Shown: positions 21,467-34,072, counted from the stretch's first letter. The stretch is DNA of 64,000 bases from Deroplatys truncata (GCA_030765065.1 CM060981.1:227671152-227735151); one strand, 5' to 3'. Notes: generated by a model from the letters alone, not told the origin. Numbers and translations are program-made.

Positions 21467-23434
21467 AATACTTAAGAATCTACAATTATTACAGTCACTG
21501 TTCAAAATAGGTCCTCCTGGTCCTATAAAAATTAGTAACGTTGTTAGTTATGATCTAGGTAAAGTCTTCTTAATTGTTACAGCATGTAAGAATATGTAAA
21601 ATGGAAGTTTAATTAACAGTTTATCTGTTTGTTCCTGGATATTTAGTTTAAATATTGCCTCAAGAAGTCCGATGCTAATTGAACGTTTAGTTCGGAGGCG
21701 TATTTAAACAAACACCACCACCAGCACCACCACCACTAATGATGATAATAGAACGAAATATAGCTAAATTGGCTAAGTTAGCAAGGAAAATTGAGGAAAG
21801 TGAAATGGAAAATAAAGGCGAAATAGACATTTTAGCTTTAATAGTATTTAAAAAGAGGCAAAGTTAGGATAAAGATTTGTTAAGAAAAAAAGTAGAACAG
21901 TTAACCAAGTATTCAATATTCTGGGAAGAAACAAATCATAAGCTAGAATTTAAATAACTTATGAAATGAAATGAAATCTTATAAACGAAGATATGTAATG
22001 AGAAACAAATATAATAGTAACTGAAGTGCAAACACGGCATGAAGTATTTATTAAAATAAATTAATATCAGAAGACAATGAAGTATGGACTGAATGGCAAA
22101 CTAAAATCAGTGTAATAAGACTTATAAAAGAAAAAGAATGTAAGGAAATTGAATCAATCTGTTACTACGTTACAGTTGCAAAAAGATCATGGAAATGAGT
22201 TCTGTGATAACTCTGAAGCGTGGTGCTTAAATGATTGGGAAATGCAATAAATCATAAATCAAACCCACGCTTTCATATGTCAGGATATAACAAAAAAATG
22301 AAAACACCCGCATGTACACAGAATAGGACACATATTGCGCAAACAATGTTTTACATTAAATAACACTTCCGAAGAATTAGTAGACGATGCAGTATTATTC
22401 ATCGAGGAGATAAAATATCATTTGAAATTAAAATGAATACCGAACAAGTTGCGCATGATTGGAAAAAGGTGTTTAAAACAGGGATGGACCGGTTAATTGG
22501 GAGGGTACGAACTAGACTATAATGCAAGGGTTAAAAGTAGGATTTTATTTTGCGAGAAGGAACATTTGCAATCCTACTAGAAAATAAAACCACTTTTAAC
22601 ACGCGCGGCTTATACTATCTTTTAGACAGGCCTCGAATTTGTAAAATACCAATAATATTATATTGATTCCTGAAACTTACACAGATCATGCTTAGAACGT
22701 CTTCTTATAACGAGAAATGACGTTAAAGAAAGCGATATGTAAAATGTTTTGATGTTTAATGATTTGCTAGCAGTCATTTACAGTGAAATTGTTTTCCCAT
22801 GTTTTGCCTTACACCAGCCAATGAAGCATTAAATGCTATATCATATTGCTTTCTGGATTTTTTGGGGTAAAGACTTCTAGTGTTATTATTTCTGCTGTTC
22901 TGTAATTTCACTTCCATTTTGATTTTTACTGTATTAATAATTTCCGTTATTTAATCTTTATGTAGGCTAAATAAATGAGTAACGTTTTAGATCAGCAGCA
23001 AGCTGCCAATATAACGTATAGGTTAACGAATTGTGATAAATTCAAGTATGACAATTTGTACTGTAAACAGATAATGCGAGCGCCATGACAAATTAATGAT
23101 GGAAAAAGGCACAATGAAAAGTAAAACCTAACCAAGTCAAGTCGAGTTATTAAACATGTGCAAATACAAAGGATAACTGCCATGCGATTGAACTTGAAAC
23201 TAAAGCTGGTCAAACTGAAGGCCATCGCACTAGTGAGATAATCTAAAGCTTTTAGCTCGGTGCTGTATGTTAGAAGTTCTACTTTTAGGCCATGCTGTCT
23301 AAAAATACTATTCATTCCAAAATTTCTTTGTAGCCCATAGGCTACAGTGACTTAAACGAAACCAGATTATGATCGGGTTAGCTGTCGGAAAGTATAAACG
23401 TTAACAAGAAAATTTAATTGTTTATTATTTCTTA
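21467..23434. other. Unassigned AT-rich stretch
   Basis: A short (CAC)n run lies at about 21710-21737. No gene or repeat family is recognised in the rest. Confidence 0.5.
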
Positions 23435-23436
23435 AA

Positions 23437-23560
23437 AATAGTAAGAATGCAAAGTTTTAAAACCACAAATGTCCGAATAGGAATTAATTACTACATTCAC
23501 GAGTAATTTTCCTGATTTAATCTGTACAAAACTCATAGTAGCGAAACCCATAGGTTCTAT
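23437..23560 (+). repeat. Short dispersed repeat, copy 1
   Basis: It aligns with 26000-26108: both share ATGTCCGAA.AGGAAT, CACGAGTAAT.TTCCTG and CTCATAGT...GAAAC. In both places the repeat adjoins a ~1 kb family copy. Confidence 0.65.
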
Positions 23561-23573
23561 GGTCGATTATTTC

Positions 23574-24383
23574 TAAAAAAAAATCTTATGTGTTACACTC
23601 ACATGACTTTTTAATCCTATTGCTAATTTTCTTGTAGATGCAAGTGGAATTGGTAGGCTTTAAGCGATAGTCAAATATTTTAAGAGCTGGTTGCTATGTG
23701 CAGTATTCCATTCTCTTTGCATTACCAGGACAAAAAAAAATGAATAAGGAATTCCCATTTGAGAAAACGTATAAGTATTGGAAAATTTAAGAGAATAACA
23801 AGCAATATCTCGAAAATGGTTCACTCAACAAAAAAAGTATGACATAAATTGTGTGTTTTAACGCGATCTACATTTTTTGTGTAGTAAAATTTTGTCTATC
23901 TGTTATGGTTTACCAGTTATGCAAATGAAAAATTCTTTTGGAGACATTCCCAGAAAATTTGAGTTATACATATCATTTGTCATGAAAATATCTTAAGCAT
24001 ATGATATTTTAATCAAAATTGTTAGAGCTATTTTTGAGAAAATTAAAATTTTCGAAAAATGTTACATGTAAAGGGTAATCTGGGGTGAGGGGATTTTCTT
24101 GAAAACCTTCGTGTCGCATCTCTGGAAAATGCTGAACCTAAATACCAAGTTTGGTGTTCATCCGACTGTTCGTTTCTGAGTTATGCTGTTAACAGACACA
24201 CACAGACACACACACACACACACACACACAGACACACACACACACACGGACATGTTTCCAAAAATGCTTTTTTTGTATTCAGGAGGTCTTAAAACATATA
24301 TTTCCGGTGAAATCTCGGTTTCGAATTTTTGGGTGGAATATAGTAATTACCCTACCTACCAAACGTAGTAGAGAAAGTAAAAA
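23574..24383 (-). mobile_element. ~1 kb repeat family copy with expanded CA repeat
   Basis: Minus copy running to GTAGTAGAGAAAGTAAAAAG. The internal microsatellite is expanded to about 55 bp of CA interrupted by GA at 24192-24247. Confidence 0.8.
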
Positions 24384-25002
24384 GCTACTACATTTTAATC
24401 CAAAATAGCCTTTGCAGCAATAGCTACATTACACATTTCGTTATAGACACAAAGTGAAAAGCGGAAGTCAAATTTTTAAGAACTGGACGCCACATGCGCG
24501 CCTTAGAATTCCATACTCTTTCCATGGACTCGCTAGAAATAACTGAAAATCTGTAGGACCTAAAAGAATACTAAAGTATGGAACAAATCGAACCATTACA
24601 ACAGATATCTCGGAAATGACTGATGCCATAAAAAAGTTACTTGAAATAAATTGTGTTTTAAAGAGATCTACATATTTTGTATCGTGCGTTTTCATGTATC
24701 GCTTAACGTTAACTAGTTATATAAGATTATACAAAATTCCTTTTGAATAAAGAAGACTTCAAAGGCTATCCCCATAAAATTCAAAACATAAATTTTATTT
24801 GTCATGTAACTATATTCAATATATGGTATTTTTATCAAAATTGTTGGAGCCATTTTTAGAAAATGTAAAGTGTAGTTTCGGGGGAATTTTCTTGAAAATC
24901 TTGTGTCGCATCTTCTAAAGATACTAAACTTAAATGCCATCTTGTTATTTATCCGTCGTTTGGTTTTTGAGTTATGCTGTTCACACACACGGTTCTTTTT
25001 CT
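24384..25002 (-). mobile_element. ~1 kb repeat family, old truncated copy
   Basis: Diverged minus copy. It aligns with the following copy from CTACTAC.TTTAATCCAAA onward and lacks the terminal block. Confidence 0.6.
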
Positions 25003-26000
25003 AAAAATCTGATGTGTTACACTTTCATGACATTCTCTAACCTCTATCGTTTACTAGTGCGTGTACAAACTATTTCTTACTAAAGTTTATTTTTATATCT
25101 ACTACGCTTTAATCCAAATAAGCGTTTGCATAAATAACTACAACACATCGGTATAGATGCAAAGAAACAGCGATAGTCAAATGTGTAAGAACTTGCCGCT
25201 ATTCGTATGCGGGCCTTAAAATTCCACACGCAATCGCGAGAAACAGCTGAATGTTGAAAGGATTTTAAAGAATGACCAAGTAATGGACAATTTGATCATT
25301 AATAACGGAAATGTCAGAAATTATTTATGCCAGAAAAGACTTGCATGTTTCAAAGATATCTCTCTCTCTTGTGTGGTGTGTCTATCGCTTAACGCTTACC
25401 AGTTATGCAAGATTATATAAAACTTCTTCCAAATAAAGAGGACTTCAAATGCTATTTCTAGAAAGTTAGACATATATATTTTATTTGTCACGTAAATGTA
25501 TTTAATATATGGTATTTTTATCAAACTCGTTAGAATGATTTTTAGAGAATAAAATATTTCGAGAAATGCTCCATGTAACGGGTAGTTAGGTGTGGGAGAA
25601 TTTTCTCGAAAATGTTTGTGTCACTTCTTGGAATGGTACTAAACTTAAATACCAAGTTTTTTATTTATCTCACTTTTAGTTTTTGAGTTATGCTGTTCAG
25701 ACATATATACACATACAAAATTGCTTTTTTTATTGAGAGGGCCTCTAAATATGTATATGCGGTGTGAAAATCACTTAGATAATTATAAGTTTTGACCCAT
25801 TATAGCTTCTTTTGGAATCGCAATCCCAAAACAAATATATTATTCGCCCAAATTCGATTTAAAGAATCTTTTAAAGCATGGATTCAACTACAGTATTTAC
25901 TCTAAATAATAAACTCCATTTCTTTCTCGGTACCTATTTTTTGGGTGGAATGTAATACCTTCTGTACCCACTATGCACGTAGTAGGGAAAGCAAAATAGG
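25003..26000 (-). mobile_element. ~1 kb repeat family, old full-length copy
   Basis: From AAAAATCTGATGTGTTACAC to GCACGTAGTAGGGAAAGCAAA. Its internal sequence is the older variant, shared with 24384-25002, 5840-6650 and 46608-47478. Confidence 0.65.
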
Positions 26001-26108
26001 TAAAATGCAAATTCTTAGAAACGAAAATGTCCGAACAGGAATACATTTCTACAATCACGAGTAATCTTCCTGTACAAGTCTCATAGTGACAAAACATAGA
26101 TTTCACAG
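26001..26108 (+). repeat. Short dispersed repeat, copy 2
   Basis: See 23437-23560. The alignment starts in GCAAA.T..TTA.AA and ends in GTGACAAAAC. Confidence 0.65.
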
Positions 26109-26845
26109 ACATGATAAGGTTGTTCACAGCTTCAGAAATACAAACCGTACAACAAAACAATATCGAGCAGAAACATGAACATACAAATACAATATACCGA
26201 CATGAAGAGAATAATGACGAACGTCATAATACAGATGCAAGATAGAACGGAACCACAAACACAGAAATGAAAACATAATTAACAGGAGGGAAGAGGCACA
26301 AATGGCCACATACGAAGAGGCAGAAATGTGGATCGTCAGCCAAAGATACAATCGTCCAATTCCCATAGCAGACCAATGATTTTGCCACAATTCAAACACC
26401 ACTCGAGGACACGGACATGGACACGGACACGGAAACGGAAACGGAAATCAAAGGGGAAGAAAATCAAATAAACCACATTAGACTTTGCAAAGATTATTTA
26501 GGAAAAGAGAATGCACACAACACGAACAATTCTTGGCAATCAAATCGGAGTTTCCGAATTTCGCGGAATCCTAGATTCAAAAACGGAGAAGTGCAGGGAA
26601 ACGTTTCAAAATACACTAAGGGGAAATTCAAACGATAATGGTTATAGCACCAGTTCCATTAGCCAGCAATACCATTACTACCCAAGCGGAAAAACCTTTA
26701 ACCGAGTGACTTGACACTTCGCAAGCTTGGCAAATAGAATAGAAAGGAGTTGTTTAAATACACCGCAGAAACACGCAAACACACATTAATACTACAGAAA
26801 AGGAAGTGACCAATCTATCCCAAATAACCGCCAGAATCTAGGATA
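26109..26845. other. Unassigned stretch with a hexanucleotide repeat
   Basis: At 26408-26449 seven GGACAC/GGAAAC-type hexamers occur in tandem. No gene is recognised. Confidence 0.55.
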
Positions 26846-27692
26846 AAAAATCTGATGTTTTGTACTCAAATGACGTCATCTACTCTTGTACAAACTATTT
26901 TTACAAACACTTATTCTCCATCTACTTCATGTTAATCGAGATAAACATTTGCAGAAACTATTTTATTGATAATTTTCTTGTAGACGCAAGGGGAATTGGT
27001 AGGCTTTAAGCGATAGTCAAATCTTTTAAGAGCTGGTTGCTATGTGGAGTATTCCATTCTCTTTGCATGTAAAGCGAATAACGAATTCCCATTTGAGAAA
27101 AAGGAAAAATATTGGAAAATTCAAACAAATAAAACGGAATATCTCGGAAATGGTTCACTTCACAAAAAAATGCATATGGCATAATTTGTGTGTTTTAACG
27201 AGATCTATATTTTCTGTGTAGTAAACCCTTGCTAATCTCTTACGGTTTACCAATTATGTAAAAGTCATTCAGAATGAAGACAATTTTGGGGCATTCCTAA
27301 AGTATTCCAGATATACATTTCATTTGCCATGAAAGAATCTTAAACATATGATATTTTAATAAAATCGATAGAGCCATTTTTGAGAAAATCAAAATTTTCG
27401 AAAAATGTTCCAGGTAAAGAGTAGTCTCGGGTAGGGGGAATTTTCTTAAAAATCTTCGTGTCGCATCCTTTGTTGATACAAAACTAAAATATCAAGTTTT
27501 GTATTTATCCAACTTTTCGTACTTGAGTTATGCTGTTCACAGATAGACACACAGACACACACACGAACACATGGGAATGTTTCCAAAAGTGCTTTATTTG
27601 GATTCAGGGCATCTCAAAATATGTATTTCCGTTGAAATATCGGTATCGAATTGTTGGATGGTATGCAATACTTCCCGTAGTAGAGAAAGTAA
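26846..27692 (-). mobile_element. ~1 kb repeat family copy
   Basis: From AAAAAATCTGATGTTTTGTAC to CCCGTAGTAGAGAAAGTAAAC. The next copy begins at its right edge. Confidence 0.75.
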
Positions 27693-28320
27693 ACAAGCGA
27701 ATAACGAATTCCCATTTGAGAAAAAGTATAAATATTGGAAAATTCAAACAAATAATAAGGGATATCGCGGAAATAGTTCACTCCACAAAAATATGTAGAT
27801 GACATAAATTGTGTGCTTTAACCAGATCTATACTTTCTGTGTAGATCAAGTGTCCTTTATGTCCTTTTCTGACGGTTCGTAACTGTATATCCCTTACGAT
27901 ATACCAGTTTTTCGAAAGTCATTGGGAATGAAGAGGACCTTTGGGGACATTCCCAGAAAATTCAAGATATATACTTTTTTGCCATGAAAATATCTCAAAC
28001 GTATGTTTTAACCAAAATCGTTAGCCATTTTTGATAAAATCAAAATTTCCGAAAAATGTTCCATTTAAGGGGTAGTCTGCGGTGGGGGATTTTCTTGATA
28101 ATCTTCGTGTCGGATCCTTGGGAGATACTAAACTCAAATACCAAGTTTCATTTATCCGACTTTTCGTTTTTTAGTAATACAGTTCATACACGAACATTTT
28201 TTCAAAATGCTTTATTCGATTAAGGGCACCTCAAAACATGTATTTCCGGTGAAATCTGGTATAGAATGTTTCAGTGGAATGCAATATTCCCCTACTTACT
28301 ATACGCAGTAGAGAAAGTGC
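27693..28320 (-). mobile_element. ~1 kb repeat family copy, 5' truncated
   Basis: It starts inside the family at AAGCGAATAACGAATTCCC and runs to ACTATACGCAGTAGAGAAAGT. Confidence 0.7.
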
Positions 28321-29327
28321 AAATATCAAGAAGCACATCAAGTAAATCATTGCATAGTAATCATTTATTGAAGAAAACAGAATATTTTCCAGTTTGTGAT
28401 CTTTTGTAGCACAGCCATCGGAAAGAGAAAAGAGAGAATCAAATACCCGATAATGTTTAAAATACAAATAGATGATTTGAAATTTTATTTCACTGTTTTA
28501 TTAATTATACGTCTATCTACCCACTTAATCATAGGAAGTGACTTTTTTGTACCACTGGCAGTTTGTTAGATTTGAAATCCATAAAGTGATAAACAGGCAG
28601 AGCGGTTTTAGTAAGGTGCTTTAGTAAACCAAGTTAGGAATGCAACTAGGGTTGGTGGAGAGGAAATGTGGGCGACTGCGACCTTGCAATGTTTCTGTAA
28701 ACAAATATGAACAGTTGTAGGCACAACACCTCACTTCGAAAGCAGATACATCAGGATTACAGTATCTGAAGAAAAGAATGTATGTTTCGCTATTAATAAT
28801 GTGCAATAAAGCTACCTCATTATTTAATTAAGGTATTAATCTACAGAAATTTGTATTACTTCGGCTTTTCTGTTACATGAATTTAAAATGAATTTGGAAA
28901 CATATGGAGCATAAATCGAATGAGATTAGCGTGTAGACAATTGTTATGTTTTGAAAAACTACATTCTATGTCACCCAAAGTAGTAGGAGCAAATAAAAGT
29001 ATCTTGCTTGAGATTCCCTGTCTCGGCAATATGTCCCTCGTTTTACACATTTCTGCGCATTCAATTCTTTTCTAGATTGCTTATAAAGTTTGTCAAACCT
29101 TTCTTTAAAGTTCCTGCTGTATACCTTAATCAGTTTTTCTGAAACCTATTCTATAGATCCAAGGGCTTCTGGTACTTTTAGTGTTCGTGCTTGCAAACAC
29201 AGTACCTTCGTTTTATGCCAAGGCCACGGATCGCGCGAATGCGTGCTCCGCACACAGTCTACTACACCGCGGGTCTTCCATTCCGTAACTCCCGCGTTAC
29301 TTACTCACGGGTGCTAGTAACATATAA
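28321..29327. other. Unassigned stretch
   Basis: No recognised gene. A CpG-richer patch at about 29210-29320, immediately left of the DD41D element, has no recognisable product. Confidence 0.5.
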
Positions 29328-30622
29328 AGGGTCTTTCAACAAGAGTGTCCTATCTTTAACATGGGATAACTGCCGTTATTACTGAGTTACAGCAGTTATT
29401 TTTTTTAATGTGGTTACAGTTGTAATTGACAAACAGCCATAGAACGTTACAACATTCAGCAACGCGTAGAAATTGTGAAAAATTATTATTAAAATGGATC
29501 ATCTGTTCGCCAAATCTTCCGTGTATCGCGTGAAGTTTAGGGTGTGCATAATCGTCCCTGCGAGAGAACGATTTGGCGTTTGATCGATAAATTTGAAAGA
29601 AGTGGCTCTGCCAGCGATCAAAGAACGCCTGTATGAATCGATGTAAGCGCTCCAACGAAAGCATAGGCGCCGTTCGTGAGAGTGTACGCGAGAACGGAAA
29701 CAAATCAATTGCTCGTCGAGCGCAAGAATTGGGGCCTTTGCCGACAGCTACTTGGCAAATTCTGCATCTGGACTTGAAGTTTCACGCTTATAAAATGGTG
29801 TTAACTCAAGAACTAATACCCAACGACAATAGGTGGCGCCGTGTATTCGCTGACTGAGCTATGGAGCAGTTCGAAGCTGACCCGAATTTTTGTCGAAAAA
29901 TCATCTTCAGGGACGAAGCGACAAAGCCCACTTTTGGTTGGATGGTTGTGTTAACTTACAAATTTGCCGCTATTGGAGCATATAACAATCCAATGCAGAT
30001 TCAAGAACGACTACTTCATCCCCAAAAGGTTACTCTGTGGTGTGGAGTTTGGTATGGTGGAATCATTGGTCCATACTAGATGAAGATGGAGAAGGTCTTA
30101 ACTGTCAATGGAGAAAGATACCGGGCTCTTATAAGGGACCATTTTTGGCCTCAATTGGATGGTATGGATTTCAGAAACATCTGCTTCCAGCAAGATGGTG
30201 CCACATGTCATACTACTCTCGAAACAATCGATCTTTTGAAGAAGTTCAGAGGTTTCATCATTCCCGTGGTGGCGATGTTAACTGGCCCCCGAGGTCATGT
30301 GATTTAACGCCGTTGGATTACTTCTTGTGGGGTTATGTTAAATCTCGAGTTTATGTCAAGTCAAAAACAGTAAATGATCTTATGAATAACATCACGCGTG
30401 TTATTCGTGAAGTTGGACCTAATTTACGTTCTTCTGTCATTGAAAATTGGGTCAACCGTATACACGCAACCCAACGAAGACGCGGCGGTCACTTAACTGA
30501 TGTTCTCTTCCACACGTGATGACATTAATTATATTCCAAAATAAAAAAGAAATACACCTCTATCATTTATAGAACGTGTTTTATTTAAGTTCAAAGATAG
30601 GACACTCTTGTTGAAAGACCCT
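29328..30622 (+). mobile_element. DD41D mariner-type element, copy 2
   Basis: AGGGTCTTTCAACAAGAGTG at the left end and CACTCTTGTTGAAAGACCCT at the right end are perfect inverted repeats over the outer 20 bp. Length 1295 bp. Long blocks (for example 29705-29870) are nearly identical to copy 1. Confidence 0.88.
29440..30519 (+). pseudogene. DD41D-type transposase pseudogene, copy 2
   Basis: The initiator position reads ATA rather than ATG. It contains QQRVEIVKNYY, NGSSVRQIF, FERSGS and SIARRAQELG, with a TGA at 29855-29857 at exactly the same place as in copy 1. The first catalytic block is damaged: FRDEATKPTFGW has a small insertion splitting the normal DEAHFW. The second D (FQQDGATCHTT, about 30189) and the third (CDLTPLDYFLWGYVKSRV, about 30299-30350) are present, in different frames. 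The 3' part from VNDLMNNITRVIREVG to LTDVLFHT is open and ends at 30519. Confidence 0.8.
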
Positions 30623-30790
30623 ATATGTAATGGGTACTAACCTTTTATAAGTGTTGTTGAAAGTGGCGTCAGTCTGCGCGAAGAAATGCTGGACATCGTC
30701 GGATGAAATTGCCATTTACACGCATAAGTTGAGGTTTTTATACCAGAGAGAGTGTCTCAATTGATTACTAAGCTGAATGGTGGCAAATAC
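30623..30790. other. Unassigned short spacer
   Basis: Unique-looking sequence between the DD41D element and a ~1 kb repeat. Confidence 0.5.
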
Positions 30791-31756
30791 TTTTTACTTT
30801 CTCTACTACGTATAGTAAGTAGGGGAAGTATTGTATTCCACCCAAAAATTCGATACCGAGATTTCACCGTAAAAATATGTTTTGAGACCACCTGAATCCA
30901 AAAAAAAAACATTTTTGGAAACATGTCCGTGTGTGTGTTTGTGTGCGTCTGAGTGTGTGTCTGTGAACAGCATAACTCAGAAACGAATAGTCGGATAAAC
31001 ACCAAACTTGCTATTTAGGTTCAGTATTTTCCAGAGTTGCGATACGAAGGTTTTCAAGAGAATTACCTCACCTTTACATGGAACATTTTTCGAAAATTTT
31101 AATTTTCTCAAAAATGCCTCTAACGATTATGATTAAAATAGCATATGTTTAAGATATTTTTATGACAAATAAAATGTATATCTTCAATTTTCTGGGAATG
31201 TCTTCAACAGTGTTCTTCATTATGAACGACTTTTGCCTAACTGGTAAACCATAAGAGATAGTCAGAGTTTTACTACAGAAAAATATAGATCGCGTTAAGA
31301 TACACAATTTATGTCATATACATTTTTGTTGTTGAGTGAACTATTTTCGAGATATTGCTTGTTATTACCTTAAATTTTTCAATACTTATTTTCTCAAATG
31401 GGAATTCGTTATTCATTTTATTGTCTTGGATATGCAAAGAGTATTAATCTGTGGCAAAGAGAATGGTGCTGTACCTAGCAACCAGCTATTAAGAGATATG
31501 TATGTGCTAAAAGGCTATTGTATTTCTATATTGCCCTTGCAATTACAAAACAAGGGGAACATAGTACGCCTTAAGCGATAGTCAAATATTTTTAGAACTG
31601 GTCGCTATGTGTAAAATGTAATTCTCTTTGCATGTCAAAAGATCGTTTCTGCAAATGTTTATCTGGATTAATATGAAATAGATTGAGAATAAGAGTTTGT
31701 AAAAATGGTTTGTACGAGTAGAGAAAGCCATGTGAGTGTAACACATTAGATTTTTT
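30791..31756 (+). mobile_element. ~1 kb repeat family copy, fold-back subfamily
   Basis: From TTTTTACTTTCTCTACTACG to TAACACATTAGATTTTTT. At 31430-31640 the GCAAAGAG...CAACCAGCT...CTATCGCTTAA block appears in both orientations, as in 7717-8606. Confidence 0.8.
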
Positions 31757-32164
31757 CAGTTTGAAAAACTTCGGTTTGGAAAATGCCATTAAAGAAAGAT
31801 CAGAACATTCACAATGTCAAAACTTACCAGTTTAAAATATGTGATGTTGGATCATCCAGTAGTAATGCAGTCTTAAGGACATTACATAAAACTTTTGGAG
31901 AAGCCATTACAGAATTTATAACATTGTACGTTGATAAATTTATTTTGTGTAGTAACGACTTTGAATCACGCATAAAATACATTGATTAGGTCTAAAACTA
32001 GATTCCTCGGAAGAAGAGGACTATGAATTTGAAGAAAACCTAATTTTCTGGAAAACGGAATTCATAAATTATATAATTTCTACAGAGGTTACATGACCTT
32101 ACCCGAAAGACTAAAGGTAATTAATAAAATGCCTCTAAAACTAAATAATAAAGAAATATGTGCA

Positions 32165-33441
32165 TACGAGGGCAGTCCCAGAAGTACCCGACCTGATGTA
32201 TATATAGCGGTTGCTGTTTCAAACAGATTAGTATGATGGGAAGTACCACTTTTATAAAGCTTAAGTTTTTAGTTGGACGATGTTACGTTGTTTAGTAATT
32301 GTTTGGCAACCATTAATAGTGAACTCTCTCAGCGTATTTGTAAACATGGATAAAACTGGCCATCGTTATGTGATACAATACTTTCATTTGAAAGGTCTTA
32401 GTCCAACTAATATTAAAGATGAGCTGGATTCTACTCTGGGAGAGTCTGCTCCTTCATTTACAGCAGTAAAATATTGGGTGGCAGAGGTCAAGCAAGGCCG
32501 TACGAGCTGCTAAGACGAACATCGCAGTGGTCAATGAAATGAGGTGACCACGCCAGAAATTGTGAAGAAAATCCACAAAATGGTATTGGATGACCGTCGA
32601 CTGAAAGTGCGCAAGCTAGCAGACATCGTAGGCAATTCAAAAAGTGCTGTGCATCGCACAATAACTGAATTTAGTTATGAGAAACCTGTGCGCAAAATGG
32701 GCGCCGCGTTTACTCACAATGGAACAAAAGCAGCGTCGTGTGGATGTTTCAGTCGAGTGTTTGGCGATGTTTCGCTGCAATAAAGTCGAGGTTTTTCGTC
32801 AATTTATAACCATGGATGAAACATGGGTCCATCACTTCACATCTGAGAGAAGGAACAGTCAAAACAGTGGATTGAAAGGGGATAATCAGCTCCAAAGAAG
32901 GCGAAGACAGTTCCATCTGCAGGCAAGGTCATGGAGTCAGTTTTTTGGGATGCGCATGGAATAATTTTCATTGATTATCTTTAAAAAGGAAAAGCAATCA
33001 ATGGCGAGTATTATGGAAACTTATTGTAGCGTTTGAGTGATAAAATCAAACAAAAACGGCTGCATTTAGCGAAAAAGAAAGTTCTGTTTCATCAAGATAA
33101 TGCACCAGTTCACACATCCATTATCACCATGGCCAAAATCAATGAGTTAAGTTAGAATTGCTTCCTCGTGCACCCTATTCTCCAGACTTAGCCCTCTTTA
33201 ATTATTTTCTGTTTCCAAAGTAGAAGAAATGTGTTGGTGGTAAAAGATTTGCCAACAATGAAGATGTGGAGTTTACAGTTGAATAGGTACGGTTCTCACT
33301 ATAAGCAGGGTATCGAAGCTATTGAACATCGCTGGGAAAAGTGAGTAGACCTGAAAGGAGACTATGTAGAAAAATAAAGGCTTTTTCCCCAAAATTTTGT
33401 GTTTTCTTTGTTAAGTCGGATACTTCTGTACAGCCCTCGTA
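32165..33441 (+). mobile_element. mariner element inserted in gypsy pol
   Basis: TA duplication at 32165-32166 and 33440-33441. Terminal inverted repeats begin CGAGGGCAGTCCCAGAAGTA at the left and the right complements CGAGGGCTGTACAGAAGTAT. Element length 1273 bp, typical for mariner. It splits the gypsy polymerase sequence cleanly. Confidence 0.9.
32346..33377 (+). pseudogene. mariner DD34D transposase pseudogene
   Basis: It opens MDKTGHRYVIQYFHLKGLSP at 32346 and keeps GESAPSFTAVKYWVAEVKQG, a stop near 32512, then TTPEIVKKIHKMVLDDRRLK and KLADIVGNSKSAVHR. Frameshifts follow. ITMDETWVHHF (first D, about 32808), VLFHQDNAPVHTS (second D, about 33085) and YSPDLALFNYFLF (about 33177) are recognisable. 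The last catalytic D of the usual APSD block is N here. It ends GDYVEK with TAA at 33375-33377. The start and stop match full-length mariner proteins (~345 aa), so it is complete in extent but inactive. Confidence 0.85.
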
Positions 33442-33830
33442 ATTCAATATAACACAAATTCTTTGTCAACTATTTCGAGGAATTACCTCTTTTAGGGCAT
33501 TGTTAAAGCAAGACTCTAAATAGATACAGAGAGAGAAAATACAACAAAATTTTAAAACACGAATAACGCTGTAACATTGAAACATCCTAGACTGAATTTA
33601 CCTTTCCACGTTATGTAGACATGGGAATTCATTCATATGCAGCTATATTACCTCAGATATGTAGATAAAATGACAATAAACATATAATCCAAACCGCATC
33701 AAAATTAGTATCTAAAGTAGCTAACTCCGTTATTACACAACGAGAAAATGGGATCATATATTTCGGTTTCGAGAAATTTAGACAGTATGTATACAGTTAC
33801 ACAGTAACAACTTAACCTTAAACATGTCTG

Positions 33831-34072
33831 TCCATCATAAAATGAAAAACTTTAATACCCAGATACACTCATGAAATTACATCACACAAAACGGAAATGT
33901 CACATTCCGGAAAGAAAACCTATTCAGTGATAAACCGTCCAGAGTTAAATCAGACATACCCATTCCAAAAACATTAATAATTGAAGTAGATGGTATCTTT
34001 ACGTTATTTGCACCACGCTTTGGGAGTCAATTTGAAGTAGGTTGTATTGAAGGAGTTGTATTATATTTAGAC
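33831..34072. other. Unassigned spacer
   Basis: Between the gypsy RNase H remnant and the solo LTR. No conserved integrase motif is visible. Confidence 0.5.

Larger units (their letters stand above)
31790..33815 (+). pseudogene. Ty3/gypsy-type retrotransposon pol, RT and RNase H remnants, split by a mariner
   Basis: Left part (31820-32165): SSNAVLRTLHKTFGEAITEF then LYVDKFILCSNDFESRI. This is the gypsy RT palm region with the catalytic YVDD changed to YVDK. NYIIST and GYMTLPERLKVINKMPLK follow after a frameshift. Right part (33441-33815), beyond the mariner: an ALLKQDSK-like block, PRLNLPFHV, and an RNase H stretch with SKLVSKVANSVITQREN and FGFEKFRQYVY. These correspond in gypsy elements to the spaced residues around tDAS, SR.L and E. 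One in-frame stop lies within the RNase H part. No gag, protease or integrase is recognised. Reverse transcription of an LTR element would have been its role. Confidence 0.75.

Noticed and set aside
19374..24247. CRISPR-like or bacterial repeat arrays
   Set aside because: The short repeats are simple microsatellites in a eukaryotic context; no regular spacer pattern.
29356..29703. 115-codon minus-strand frame
   Set aside because: Antisense shadow of the DD41D transposase, reading from its terminal repeat.
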